Source: Phycisphaerales bacterium (GTDB lineage Bacteria; Planctomycetota; Phycisphaerae; Phycisphaerales; UBA1924). Taken from it: DNA of 51,895 bases. Below, one piece after another: positions 28,401 through 35,154 of this stretch. The position numbers and the translations under genes were made by a program. Numbering within the stretch: the first letter of the stretch is position 1; each line of letters starts with the position of its first letter. Location of the stretch: the NCBI GenBank assembly GCA_019750095.1, contig JAIEOW010000137.1, forward strand, positions 1 to 51,895. Direction: 5' to 3'. The notes below the pieces were generated by a model. That model had not been told where the DNA came from and searched no databases. It saw only the letters and a list, made by a program, of their open reading frames with translations.

Positions 28401-29184
28401 TTCCGAACGCCGCGCTTGCGCCCTCGCTGGCAGCGTCGCTCGCGGTCGGGTCATAGGAAACCCACATCGCCTTCGGGAACTTCTTCTTGATCTCATCCTT
28501 CAGCAGACGATCGCGTGATGGAGAGCGCTTGGCATCCACGACGAACGCGAGCTTGCTGCTCGCGTCGCCGCGCAGCGTCGGAAAGTGCACCGAGCACCAC
28601 GCCGCAAAGTCGGCCCAGGAGCGTGGCTTCTGACGCTCTTCTTCGCTGGGCATGCCCAGGAACTTCGGGTCCTTCAGGCGATCCGGGTCATACAGCGACA
28701 GGATCGACGCGAGCGCAATCGAACTCGCTCGGCCCTGATTGTGCTCGTGGAGAGGGTTGCCCTCAATCTTGGTCGGGCGACCCTCGTGCGTCTCGCACAG
28801 AATGCCCTCGACCCGCCCGCCGGGGAGCGCGAGCGTGGTGGCATAAAACGTCGCCTTGCCCGGGACAATGCTTTCTGGAACGTCCTTGGAATAGGAATAG
28901 ATCTTGTGGTCCGGCCGACGGCACCCCGGAAGCGTCGCCGCCCCGGCGAGCGCGACCGACGCGCCCATGAGCTTCAGGAACGTGCGGCGTGAACTCTCCA
29001 GCAGGCGCGATGCGCCGCTTGGAAACTCACGCTCCAGCAGATCGCGGAAGTCGCGCGTGTCCGCGACGTCTTCCAACCCGCGGACGTACGCCTTCCCGTT
29101 CACGCCCACATCGGTGGACGCAATCGCTCGCGGCTTGATCACCGGCTGTTCGCCGACGCTCGAATGGCATTGATCCAGACTCAT
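25483..29184 (-). CDS. actB: Alternative complex III iron-sulfur subunit ActB (molybdopterin-oxidoreductase-like fusion)
   Basis: 1233 residues combining two modules. Residues about 60-880 resemble the catalytic chain of molybdopterin oxidoreductases; the family has lost the cofactor. Residues about 885-1100 are a ferredoxin-like four-cluster module with CTGCSACVVAC (from Cys885), CVHCENAPCETVCP, CIGTRYCANNCP, EKCSYCIQRI and CQQSCPADAITF (from Cys1089). A twin-arginine signal (Arg66-Arg67 in SSRRTFLKLMG) is internal, after a conserved ActB leader segment, and Cys88 may be lipidated. So the protein is exported folded by Tat. The C-terminus has a His cluster (HHHGDHSPGHEGHEAKDGKH). The ATG at 29184 is chosen over an upstream extension that lacks conservation-like sequence. 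Confidence 0.95.
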   Translation of the reverse strand: MSLDQCHSSVGEQPVIKPRAIASTDVGVNGKAYVRGLEDVADTRDFRDLLEREFPSGASRLLESSRRTFLKLMGASVALAGAATLPGCRRPDHKIYSYSKDVPESIVPGKATFYATTLALPGGRVEGILCETHEGRPTKIEGNPLHEHNQGRASSIALASILSLYDPDRLKDPKFLGMPSEEERQKPRSWADFAAWCSVHFPTLRGDASSKLAFVVDAKRSPSRDRLLKDEIKKKFPKAMWVSYDPTASDAASEGASAAFGKPMRDVLDVSKAEVIASFDRDILLDDAAFLSNTRGFASKRTPKKAADEMNRLYVVEGTFSTTGAKADHRVRVAPSEVGAYVAALAAKLGEAAGLSAEVALGAERLVNASGVKIDEQFVAALAEDLLRDENKQSRKGKSLVLVGASQPAAIHALGYAINAALGNIGSTLRLKPLTEEERTGGIAGLKRVTDALNGGQISTLVCINTNPAYDAPGDLGFAEAMKKAQHRITLSSDHSETIEHSTWQLPLAHALESWGDLESLEGTLSPVQPMIAPLFGAKSDLEVLAHIAGLPGEEADGYTIVRNTWKANASFAKSDFERAWRRALNDGVFSPSEKIAQPTIAYGGVASALRTLKIASPGSESLDVVFVAGSVGDGSLNNNAWLQELPDPMTKIVWDNVALVSPATAKTFGIEQDKDTSEVRHARLIDVSVGGQTVRAAAWAAIGIPDNTIVMTFGYGRTHVGRVGEGTGHNVYPISGLGGSNRRMATGAKISRVSGGETRYPISCTQSHGSMEGRAIVRETDLPAWKKFGDDPFAGMSAEAKARALTDSYKQQRDLNYAERLGELSHTPANANAYINPQRGTKTEAIAGSTLEHGSSAFRTDGKERAVDFARDQQWGMTLDMSSCTGCSACVVACQSENNIPVVGKIEVNKHREMHWMRIDRYYAGDNLSGGITDASVTFQPLLCVHCENAPCETVCPVNATVHGPEGINYMVYNRCIGTRYCANNCPYKVRRFNFFDYGVKKFNGDYIGQGAMDAVGLDPKNKNLIPPRLRERLDEVTKLGMNPNVTIRSRGVMEKCSYCIQRINEARIEVKLKKLDMIPDGFFQTACQQSCPADAITFGDINDVKTSYPLPGGGTRMGSKVHELRESQRSYMVLGYLNTRPRTTHLMVMRNPNPALVTADRRNNWTNPFDHHHGDHSPGHEGHEAKDGKHAFGPAQDGAKSNLVNFIDQTKSTTDTGYRLSLGVLPTAGGV

Positions 29185-29256
29185 CCGGGTGCATCCCGTT
29201 CTAAAAATCCGCCCCTTGGCATCGAACCGAGAAACGCGAGAAAACAAAGCGAAAAA

Positions 29257-30174
29257 TCAGTAGTGGCACGCACCGCAGTTTTGCGGCAAGAGGTGCATCG
29301 GTTTCTTCGCAAGGTCTTCCAGCAGGCCCTTGCCGCCCTTGGTCAGCACGCCCAGCGGATCGGTCGTGCTTGTCACCGGCGCGTTCTTGTTTGCCGTGAG
29401 CTGGTCACGAACCCAGTACAGATCCGTCACCTTGCTCGGCGGAACCAGATGCGGCTCCGGATTTGCGTGGCATTCCAGACACCATGACATGCTCAGCGGC
29501 TGCTCCTGATACACCACCGGCATCTCCATGATGTTCCCGTGGCACGAATAGCAGCTCACGCCCGCGGCAACGTGCGCGTGGTGCGGGAAGTTCCGCACAT
29601 AATCCGGCACCTTGTGCACCCGCCGCCAAGGCAGACTCGCGCCGCCCTTGACCACATGAAGACCCGCCTCGGCGAACTCCTTGCTCTTGGCTTCGGCCTC
29701 GTCGATCTTGCCCTCTTTCTTGAGAGCATCTACCACCGTGTATCGCACACCCGCCTCCCACGCGTCGCGAACAAACTGCACGCGGTTTTTCTTCGCATAC
29801 AGCTCGTCGTTCACATGCCCATCCGCATGGCACCCAACGCACGTGCTCACCGATGGAATGTTCGCCTCGGGCGACTCTTCCACGTGGCTATGGCAATAGC
29901 GACAATCCATGCCCAGCTTGCCCGCATGGATCTGATGGCTGAATCCCGGATACGTGTGTCCGGGAATGTCCGGCGGATTCGCGCCAGCAACCTTGATGAG
30001 ACGCACCTCGGCGAGTTCATCCAGGTGCGGCTGTGCAGGCATGTACCCGCTGCGCCAGTACTTCGGTGTCGCGTAGTACCACGCGGCACCAACACCCACG
30101 GCCAGCGTGCTCAGCACGCCGCCCAGCAGCACGGTGGGGAGTGCGTTCGTCCATTTCGGGAAGATCGTTGACAC
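29257..30174 (-). CDS. actA: Alternative complex III pentahaem cytochrome c subunit ActA
   Basis: 305 residues. An N-terminal membrane helix (about 12-34) anchors a periplasmic domain with five c-type haem motifs: CRYCH (91), CVGCH (112), CYSCH (208), CLECH (232) and CGACH (300). Five haems are the ActA hallmark; the subunit relays electrons from the Fe-S subunit. The GTG at 30174 is favoured because GAGAGG lies nine bases upstream and the protein then begins MSTIFPKWTNALP, like other ActA proteins. A GTG at 30234 would add 20 residues. First gene of the twelve-gene respiratory operon. Confidence 0.94.
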   Translation of the reverse strand: MSTIFPKWTNALPTVLLGGVLSTLAVGVGAAWYYATPKYWRSGYMPAQPHLDELAEVRLIKVAGANPPDIPGHTYPGFSHQIHAGKLGMDCRYCHSHVEESPEANIPSVSTCVGCHADGHVNDELYAKKNRVQFVRDAWEAGVRYTVVDALKKEGKIDEAEAKSKEFAEAGLHVVKGGASLPWRRVHKVPDYVRNFPHHAHVAAGVSCYSCHGNIMEMPVVYQEQPLSMSWCLECHANPEPHLVPPSKVTDLYWVRDQLTANKNAPVTSTTDPLGVLTKGGKGLLEDLAKKPMHLLPQNCGACHY

Positions 30175-30381
30175 CGGGGTCGTCCTCTCGATCGGCCAAG
30201 CTCCGTCCAACGCCACCTTCGCGGTAGCGAGCACGATTCAGACATCCAGCACCGTCGGATCGCCGAACGGTCCGGGAACACTATGAACACTTTTCTGTTG
30301 GGAGGGAATAATTGCGGTAGAACAGCAACTTTCGCACTGAACCCCCTATCCTGTCAAGTCCAGATACCTTCCAGAGACCAA

Positions 30382-30398
30382 ATGAGACTCAGTCTCAT
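30382..30398. promoter_or_regulatory. Perfect 7-1-7 type palindrome, candidate Fur-family operator
   Basis: ATGAGACTCAGTCTCAT is a perfect inverted repeat with a single central base; the core TGAGACT-C-AGTCTCA has the 7-1-7 geometry used by Fur, PerR and Zur regulators. It lies in the 235-base divergent region between actA and ctaA, 11 bases before the ctaA start. Genes on both sides need much iron and haem, so iron control is plausible but unproven. Confidence 0.55.
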
Positions 30399-30409
30399 CT
30401 AAAACCTGA

Positions 30410-31765
30410 ATGTCTGAGCGATTTACGGGGAAATTCCGAATGGTTACCGAACTTTCATCCACAAAGGGCCGCGTGCTGGCTCCAGTGCTGGTGCATGGGT
30501 TTGCGACGGCGATTGCGGTGTGGGTTGCGTGGTTCGTGACGCACTTGCCGTGGCTGAAGCTCCCCGAATCGAGTGCCACACCCGTGGTGCTCGGGGTCTG
30601 GGGGGCGACACTGTTCGTGCTGAACTCGCGCCTGCCTCGCAAACGGGTTGTGCCGGTGGGAATCGCTTCGAGTGTTGTCGCAGCGATGTTGGGGCTGCTG
30701 ATCCTCGGGTCCAAGCTCGCCAAGCCGGCGGACGCCTCGAGCGTTTCGCCGGGTGTGGTTCCGTCGGCCCCGCTGATCGCGCTTGGGTTTGTGGGGCTTG
30801 GGCTCGGAATCGGTGTGGTGGCCGCGCTGGCGGCGTGGCCGATCGCGCGGGCGCAGAGGGGAGATCTGCCGGCGTCGATGTGGTTGGGTCGCTTCGCTGT
30901 AGTGATGGTCCTGGGCATGGCGCCGCTGCTGTTTGTGGGCGGGCTGGTAACGAGCACCAACACGGGCATGGCGGTGCCAGATTGGCCCAACACGTTCGGC
31001 GGGAACATGTTCCTCTATCCCCTCGCTTCGCATACGGATGCTGGGATCTACTTCGAGCACTCGCATCGACTGTTCGGCACGCTCACCGGCATTACCGCAA
31101 TCACGCTTCTGCTGTTCACGATGTTCGTTGAGACGCGTCGCTGGGTCAACGTGATGGTGCTGATCGCGTTCCTGCTGGTTGTCGCCCAGGGGATCGTCGG
31201 GGGCCTGCGCGTGCTGGCCGACAGTCGCTGGGGTGCTGTGGTTCACGGCGTGTCGGCGCAGCTCATCTTCGGGCTGTTTGCCGCGATCGCCGTGGTGATG
31301 TCGAGCCGATTCCGCTCGGTGATCGGAATCAAGGACCTGCTGGCCTCGGAGACCGCCAGGCGGATCCGCGTGTTTTCAACGGCCGCGACGCACGCGCTGA
31401 TTCTGCAACTGGTCTTCGGAGCGATGTATCGACACCTGCGCTCGCCGCATGCTTTGTGGTCGCACATCGGGTTCAGCGTGATCGTTGCGGGGCTGGCCGT
31501 GTTCGCGGGCTTTATCCTGATGAGCCAGGCGGTGCGAACATCGAGTGTGGGAGTGACGCTGAATCGTGTCGGCGGGGCGCTCGTTGCCGTGGTCTCGCTG
31601 CAGTTCCTGCTCGGGTGGGCGGCGTTTCTCGCAGGCGGAGCCGAGCGAACGGCTGGGAACCCCCTGGAGGCGCTGATTCGCACGGCTCACCAGGCCAACG
31701 GCGCGATCCTGATCGCATGCGCCGTGATGGCGTTTGTCTGGGGACGGCGACTGACCAGCAAGTGA
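30410..31765 (+). CDS. ctaA: Haem A synthase, CtaA/Cox15 type
   Basis: 451-residue membrane protein. It converts haem O to haem A for the caa3 oxidase encoded on the opposite strand. Family marks are GGLVTSTNTGMAVPDWP, the His motif FEHSHRLFGTLTG, the second-half VVHGVSAQLIFG, and late His residues in RTAHQANG. There are about eight core helices plus an N-terminal extension (about 1-160) with three or four extra helices not needed for the CtaA fold. An in-frame ATG at 30440 is an alternative start. The ctaB gene (haem O synthase) is not in the window. It diverges from actA across the palindrome at 30382-30398. Confidence 0.93.
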   Translation: MSERFTGKFRMVTELSSTKGRVLAPVLVHGFATAIAVWVAWFVTHLPWLKLPESSATPVVLGVWGATLFVLNSRLPRKRVVPVGIASSVVAAMLGLLILGSKLAKPADASSVSPGVVPSAPLIALGFVGLGLGIGVVAALAAWPIARAQRGDLPASMWLGRFAVVMVLGMAPLLFVGGLVTSTNTGMAVPDWPNTFGGNMFLYPLASHTDAGIYFEHSHRLFGTLTGITAITLLLFTMFVETRRWVNVMVLIAFLLVVAQGIVGGLRVLADSRWGAVVHGVSAQLIFGLFAAIAVVMSSRFRSVIGIKDLLASETARRIRVFSTAATHALILQLVFGAMYRHLRSPHALWSHIGFSVIVAGLAVFAGFILMSQAVRTSSVGVTLNRVGGALVAVVSLQFLLGWAAFLAGGAERTAGNPLEALIRTAHQANGAILIACAVMAFVWGRRLTSK

Positions 31766-31849
31766 CTCAACGGTCATGTTGGTCCGGGATGGAATCGGTC
31801 ACTCTGGCCCTCTGCGCTCCAGGACTTTGCCACTCAAGGCGTTCGCACG

Positions 31850-31855
31850 TACTCT
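31850..31855 (+). promoter_or_regulatory. Candidate -10 hexamer TACTCT before the esterase gene
   Basis: The hexamer CG-TACTCT sits in the 122-base gap after ctaA. With a start about seven bases on, it would give a leader of about 26 bases to the ATG at 31888, which has its own AAAGGA site. Support is by analogy. Confidence 0.3.
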
Positions 31856-31887
31856 TGATCTCGTTCATGCACACGAAAGGACGCAGC

Positions 31888-33297
31888 ATGGGTAAGTGGT
31901 TTGTCGGCTTCTGGGTCGTCAGCGTCGTCGGCACGCTCCTGCTCATGCAGGGCCTGATGTTCGGCACGCGTGGGCTGCCCAGGCCCATCCGCGAGTTGTT
32001 TGGGGCGACGACCATGACTCTGAACTCCAGTGGCACCGCGGTCGAGGCCGCGACCACCGATGACAAGGCGGCCCCGAACTGGGTCGAGCCCGAGTCGCTC
32101 CCGCAGGGCTTTATCGTGGTGGTGACCGACAAGGCGAAGATCGCCAACACTTCCAGCCCGATCTACATGCCCTCCAGCCACAACGGCTGGAACCCGGGTG
32201 ACAAGGCCATGCAGCTCTCGGCTCAGAGCGACATGAAATGGCGCATCGTCTGGGAAAAACCCAAGCTCGACTCGCGCATCGCGTTCAAGTTTGCCCGCGG
32301 CTCATGGGAGACGGTGGAGTCCACGCCCGACTTCCAGAACACCGACAATCGGATCCTCCCGAAGGTGGATATCAGCAAGCTGGCGCCGGGTGAAAAGCCG
32401 ATCATCGAGCTGGAGATCATCGCGTGGAAGGACCAGGCCCCGGGCGATCCCGCTCGGCTGGAGTTCAATCGCTATCGCCCGATCAGCGTTTCCGTTGGCT
32501 CGCTTCGTCGGCTTGAGGTTGTCGGCGGCGTACAGCCCAGCTATTCGCGTGATGTGCTGGTCTGGCTGCCGCCGGGCTACGACGCGCCGGAGAACGCCAG
32601 CAAGCGCTACAGCGTGCTGTACCTGATGGATGGGCAGAACGTGTTCGAGAAGCTCCCGACGATTCCCGCGGAGTGGGGTGCCGATGAGACGGCGGGCGGG
32701 CTGATCCTGAAGAACGAGATCGAACCGATCATCATCGTGGGCGTGCCGCACGCTCGCGAGCTGCGGATGTCGGAGTATGTGCCGTTCACGTGGAGCGGGT
32801 CCGACAAGTCTCCGCCGCGTGGCAAGGAGTTTGTGAGCTTCCTGGTGGATGAGGTGAAGCCGCGCGTTGATCGCGCGTTCCGCACCAAGACCGAGGCGGC
32901 GAACACAGGCATCGGCGGCGCATCCCTGGGCGCGGTGATCGCGATGGAAGCGGCGACCGAGCGGCCAGACGTTTTCTCCAAGGTGCTCTGCGAGAGCATG
33001 TCCTTTGTTGCCGGTTCCGGGCGCGAGTCGTTCAAGCACTTCGCCGCGAAGCCCAAGTGGCCCGGGAAGATGGTCTTTGGCATGGGCGGCATGGAAGCTG
33101 GCAAGGCCGAGAAGGATCAGCAGACCAACGCGTCGTATGCCGCGGCTGCACAGGCGATCGGCGAGCTGGCCAAGGGCAAGGGACTTGGCGCGGATCGATT
33201 CAAGCTGGTGATCGAACCGGACGCGATGCACACCGAAGAGGCGTGGGCGAAGCGGTTTCCTGGGGCGCTGATGTTCCTGTATCCGCCGAGTAAGTGA
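31888..33297 (+). CDS. Exported esterase with N-terminal carbohydrate-binding-like domain
   Basis: 469 residues. An N-terminal hydrophobic segment (about 5-26) acts as signal or anchor. Residues about 75-185 look like a CBM20/CBM48 starch-binding-type fold (IYMPSSHNGWNPGDKAMQLS, IAFKFARGSWETVE). A putative-esterase (esterase D / Fes) alpha-beta hydrolase follows, with RDVLVWLPPGYD, YLMDGQNVF, nucleophile Ser346 in GGASLGA and a likely catalytic His in DAMHTEEAWAKRF. The substrate could be acyl groups on sugars or a siderophore-type ester; sequence alone does not decide. AAAGGA lies seven bases before the ATG. Confidence 0.82.
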   Translation: MGKWFVGFWVVSVVGTLLLMQGLMFGTRGLPRPIRELFGATTMTLNSSGTAVEAATTDDKAAPNWVEPESLPQGFIVVVTDKAKIANTSSPIYMPSSHNGWNPGDKAMQLSAQSDMKWRIVWEKPKLDSRIAFKFARGSWETVESTPDFQNTDNRILPKVDISKLAPGEKPIIELEIIAWKDQAPGDPARLEFNRYRPISVSVGSLRRLEVVGGVQPSYSRDVLVWLPPGYDAPENASKRYSVLYLMDGQNVFEKLPTIPAEWGADETAGGLILKNEIEPIIIVGVPHARELRMSEYVPFTWSGSDKSPPRGKEFVSFLVDEVKPRVDRAFRTKTEAANTGIGGASLGAVIAMEAATERPDVFSKVLCESMSFVAGSGRESFKHFAAKPKWPGKMVFGMGGMEAGKAEKDQQTNASYAAAAQAIGELAKGKGLGADRFKLVIEPDAMHTEEAWAKRFPGALMFLYPPSK

Positions 33298-33444
33298 GTC
33301 TTGCCGAAGCCCCAACGCGGAGATTGCGGAGTGGCTGAGTGCTCGAGAAAGGGCCTCATGCCGGTGCGGGTGCACGTCGGCGAGGTCTCGGAATCCTCGT
33401 CGAGTGTGCAACCCGATCGGTGTTGAGCCGATACACGACTTTGC
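33298..33444. other. Intergenic region with tRNA-Ser-like fragments and two hairpins
   Basis: The 147-base gap holds GAGTGGCTGAGTG (resembling a tRNA-Ser D-arm), a hairpin in which GCCGGTGC partly pairs with GCACGTCGGC, and a T-arm-like hairpin CGAGG/CCTCG whose nine-base loop resembles TTCGAAT with two inserted bases. No acceptor stem or anticodon loop closes, so it is not called as a tRNA. It may be a decayed tRNA or chance. Confidence 0.3.
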
Positions 33445-34032
33445 ATGCTCCGAGCGCTCCGCCAACACCTCTCTATTCCGGAGATCGACAGATACAGCGA
33501 TGAGCAGTACGAGCGGCTGATCATTCAGGCGCGGATTCGCCGGGGTGATGCGATCTGGGTGCTGCCGCTTGCGGCGGGGATCGTCGCCGCTGGCGCGTGG
33601 GCCGGGGCGTCGGCACTCATCGCCATGGTGCTGAGCAAATCGTTCTCATCGGCAGCGCTCGCGTCGCAGATCGGGAACTTCCGCTGGATTGGGCTGAACG
33701 CCGCGGTCATGATCACGCTGTTTCTTGCCGCGGCCATCGGCCTGCGATGGTTGATGATCGTGCGATCGATCCGCAACATCCTGAACCGCGCGGGGTGTCC
33801 GTTCTGTGACTTTTCACTGGTCGGGCTGAAGGTGGAGTATGGCCGGGTGAAGTGTCCGGAGTGCGGCAGCGATGTGTTCTTGCACGAGCATCGATTGAAC
33901 CCCGACGATCTGATTCCGGAGAGCCAGCGGCATGCTCCGCTGCCCGGCGCTGGGCCGCTGGGCGCGTATCAAGTGCCGCCACCCGTCAAGTCGAATCGGC
34001 CTCCGACGGCAAAGACCCCATCACGGCGATGA
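33445..34032 (+). CDS. Two-span membrane protein with C-terminal zinc ribbon
   Basis: 195 residues, family not recognised. Two membrane helices at about 38-62 and 83-106 precede a compact zinc ribbon with Cys118-x2-Cys121 and Cys137-x2-Cys140 (CPFC, CPEC) and a Pro/Arg-rich tail. The topology puts the ribbon and both ends in the cytoplasm if the basic segment after helix 2 obeys the positive-inside rule. No enzymatic motif is present. Its last 12 coding bases overlap the end of the convergent cyanophycinase gene. Confidence 0.72.
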   Translation: MLRALRQHLSIPEIDRYSDEQYERLIIQARIRRGDAIWVLPLAAGIVAAGAWAGASALIAMVLSKSFSSAALASQIGNFRWIGLNAAVMITLFLAAAIGLRWLMIVRSIRNILNRAGCPFCDFSLVGLKVEYGRVKCPECGSDVFLHEHRLNPDDLIPESQRHAPLPGAGPLGAYQVPPPVKSNRPPTAKTPSRR

Positions 34033-35154
34033 ACCGCTCGCCGGCTGGATGCTCAGGATCGCGTCGATGACCAGTGGTGGGCGGGCGCCGGTGCTGTCGC
34101 GATACACACGGGTGCGCCGGTCGCGCGTGAGCGTCATGAGCAGATCCCCGTCACGCACCGATGCGGAGGCGACGCCATTGCCCAGCGCGCGGGCAAGATG
34201 CATGATCGCATCCCGGCTGTACACGTTCTTCAACGTGACCACCGGCGCGTGTTGCTCACCCGATTCGACACCCACGCGGCCTGAAGCTGGTGACAGCCAA
34301 GCTCCCTTGACATGCCCCCGGTCATCCGCGCTGAATGCGGAGAGACGCAGTGGTCCATCGGTAGTGCGGTCGATCAGGATCACGCCAAGCTCGCCCGCGG
34401 CGGTGAACCGCCCGGTACGGCGATCGACGGTCATGGCGGAGTCTTCGCTGATGCCGTAACCGAATCGCTGGTTGGTGAGCGCAAGGGCTTCGATCAATCG
34501 GCCCATGCGGGCGCGTTCGAGAAAGTGCTGGTCGGTGGTGCCGACATCGAGAAAACCCATGCCGACACCGATGCGGACGCCTGGGGTGGCCGATTCGTTC
34601 TCTGGATCGAGCTGGACGCGTGTCGCGCGAGCTCGGCCGCCAGTGATCATCGGGTCGGTCATGATCGCCGCCCCCGCGCTGGTGCCACCGATGACCCCGC
34701 CGCGCTTGAGCACGGTGAGGCAAGCTTTGTAGATCGGCGTTGTTCCGGCGGCATCTGGCCGGAAGACCTTGGTGATGCGGCTCTGATCACCACCGGTGAA
34801 CCACAGCCCGCCGCAGGAGGCGATGAGGTCGGCGATGCTGGCATCGTTGGCTTTATCGGCATCGAACTGCGTGAGTGGGATGACGATCACCGGTCGATCA
34901 CCGGCGTACTGACGGAACCGCGTCACGTTGGATTCGCCAGCGGCGAGCCCATCGCCGCTGGCGGTGGGCACAATCCCGATGGGGCCATCGGCGCAGCGAT
35001 CGACGAACGCACGAAAGACCTCGGCGTTGGAATCACTGAGCCCGCCGCCGACGATGACGAGGTGGCCTTTCTCGCCGCTTGATGCGCAGCCGCCGATCAC
35101 GAGCGGCCAAACCGCGAGCACTAGCACCGCGAGAAGCCGCGCGAACGCGATCAT
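34021..35154 (-). CDS. Cyanophycinase-like lipoprotein (peptidase family S51)
   Basis: 377 residues. A signal peptide ends in the lipobox VIGGC (Cys23), so it is lipid-anchored outside the cytoplasm. The S51 fold is marked by HLVIVGGGLSD, LWFTGGDQSRI, nucleophile Ser159 in IGGTSAGAAIM, and DQHFLERARMGRL (His210), then GYGISEDSAMTV (Glu237), all as in cyanophycinase CphB. The enzyme family cuts cyanophycin to beta-Asp-Arg dipeptides. CphB is usually cytosolic; here an exported form implies use of external or released polymer. The ATG overlaps the upstream peptidase stop as ATGA, coupling both enzymes. Confidence 0.88.
   Translation of the reverse strand: MIAFARLLAVLVLAVWPLVIGGCASSGEKGHLVIVGGGLSDSNAEVFRAFVDRCADGPIGIVPTASGDGLAAGESNVTRFRQYAGDRPVIVIPLTQFDADKANDASIADLIASCGGLWFTGGDQSRITKVFRPDAAGTTPIYKACLTVLKRGGVIGGTSAGAAIMTDPMITGGRARATRVQLDPENESATPGVRIGVGMGFLDVGTTDQHFLERARMGRLIEALALTNQRFGYGISEDSAMTVDRRTGRFTAAGELGVILIDRTTDGPLRLSAFSADDRGHVKGAWLSPASGRVGVESGEQHAPVVTLKNVYSRDAIMHLARALGNGVASASVRDGDLLMTLTRDRRTRVYRDSTGARPPLVIDAILSIQPASGSSP

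Noticed and set aside
30352..30357. TTGACA on the minus strand as -35 of the act operon
   Set aside because: No acceptable -10 lies 16-18 bases downstream (the sequence there is CGAAAG), so a standard promoter could not be supported.
33320..33410. tRNA-Ser gene
   Set aside because: D-arm and T-arm resemblance only. No seven-base acceptor pair, no anticodon stem-loop with a serine anticodon, and the T-loop has two extra bases.
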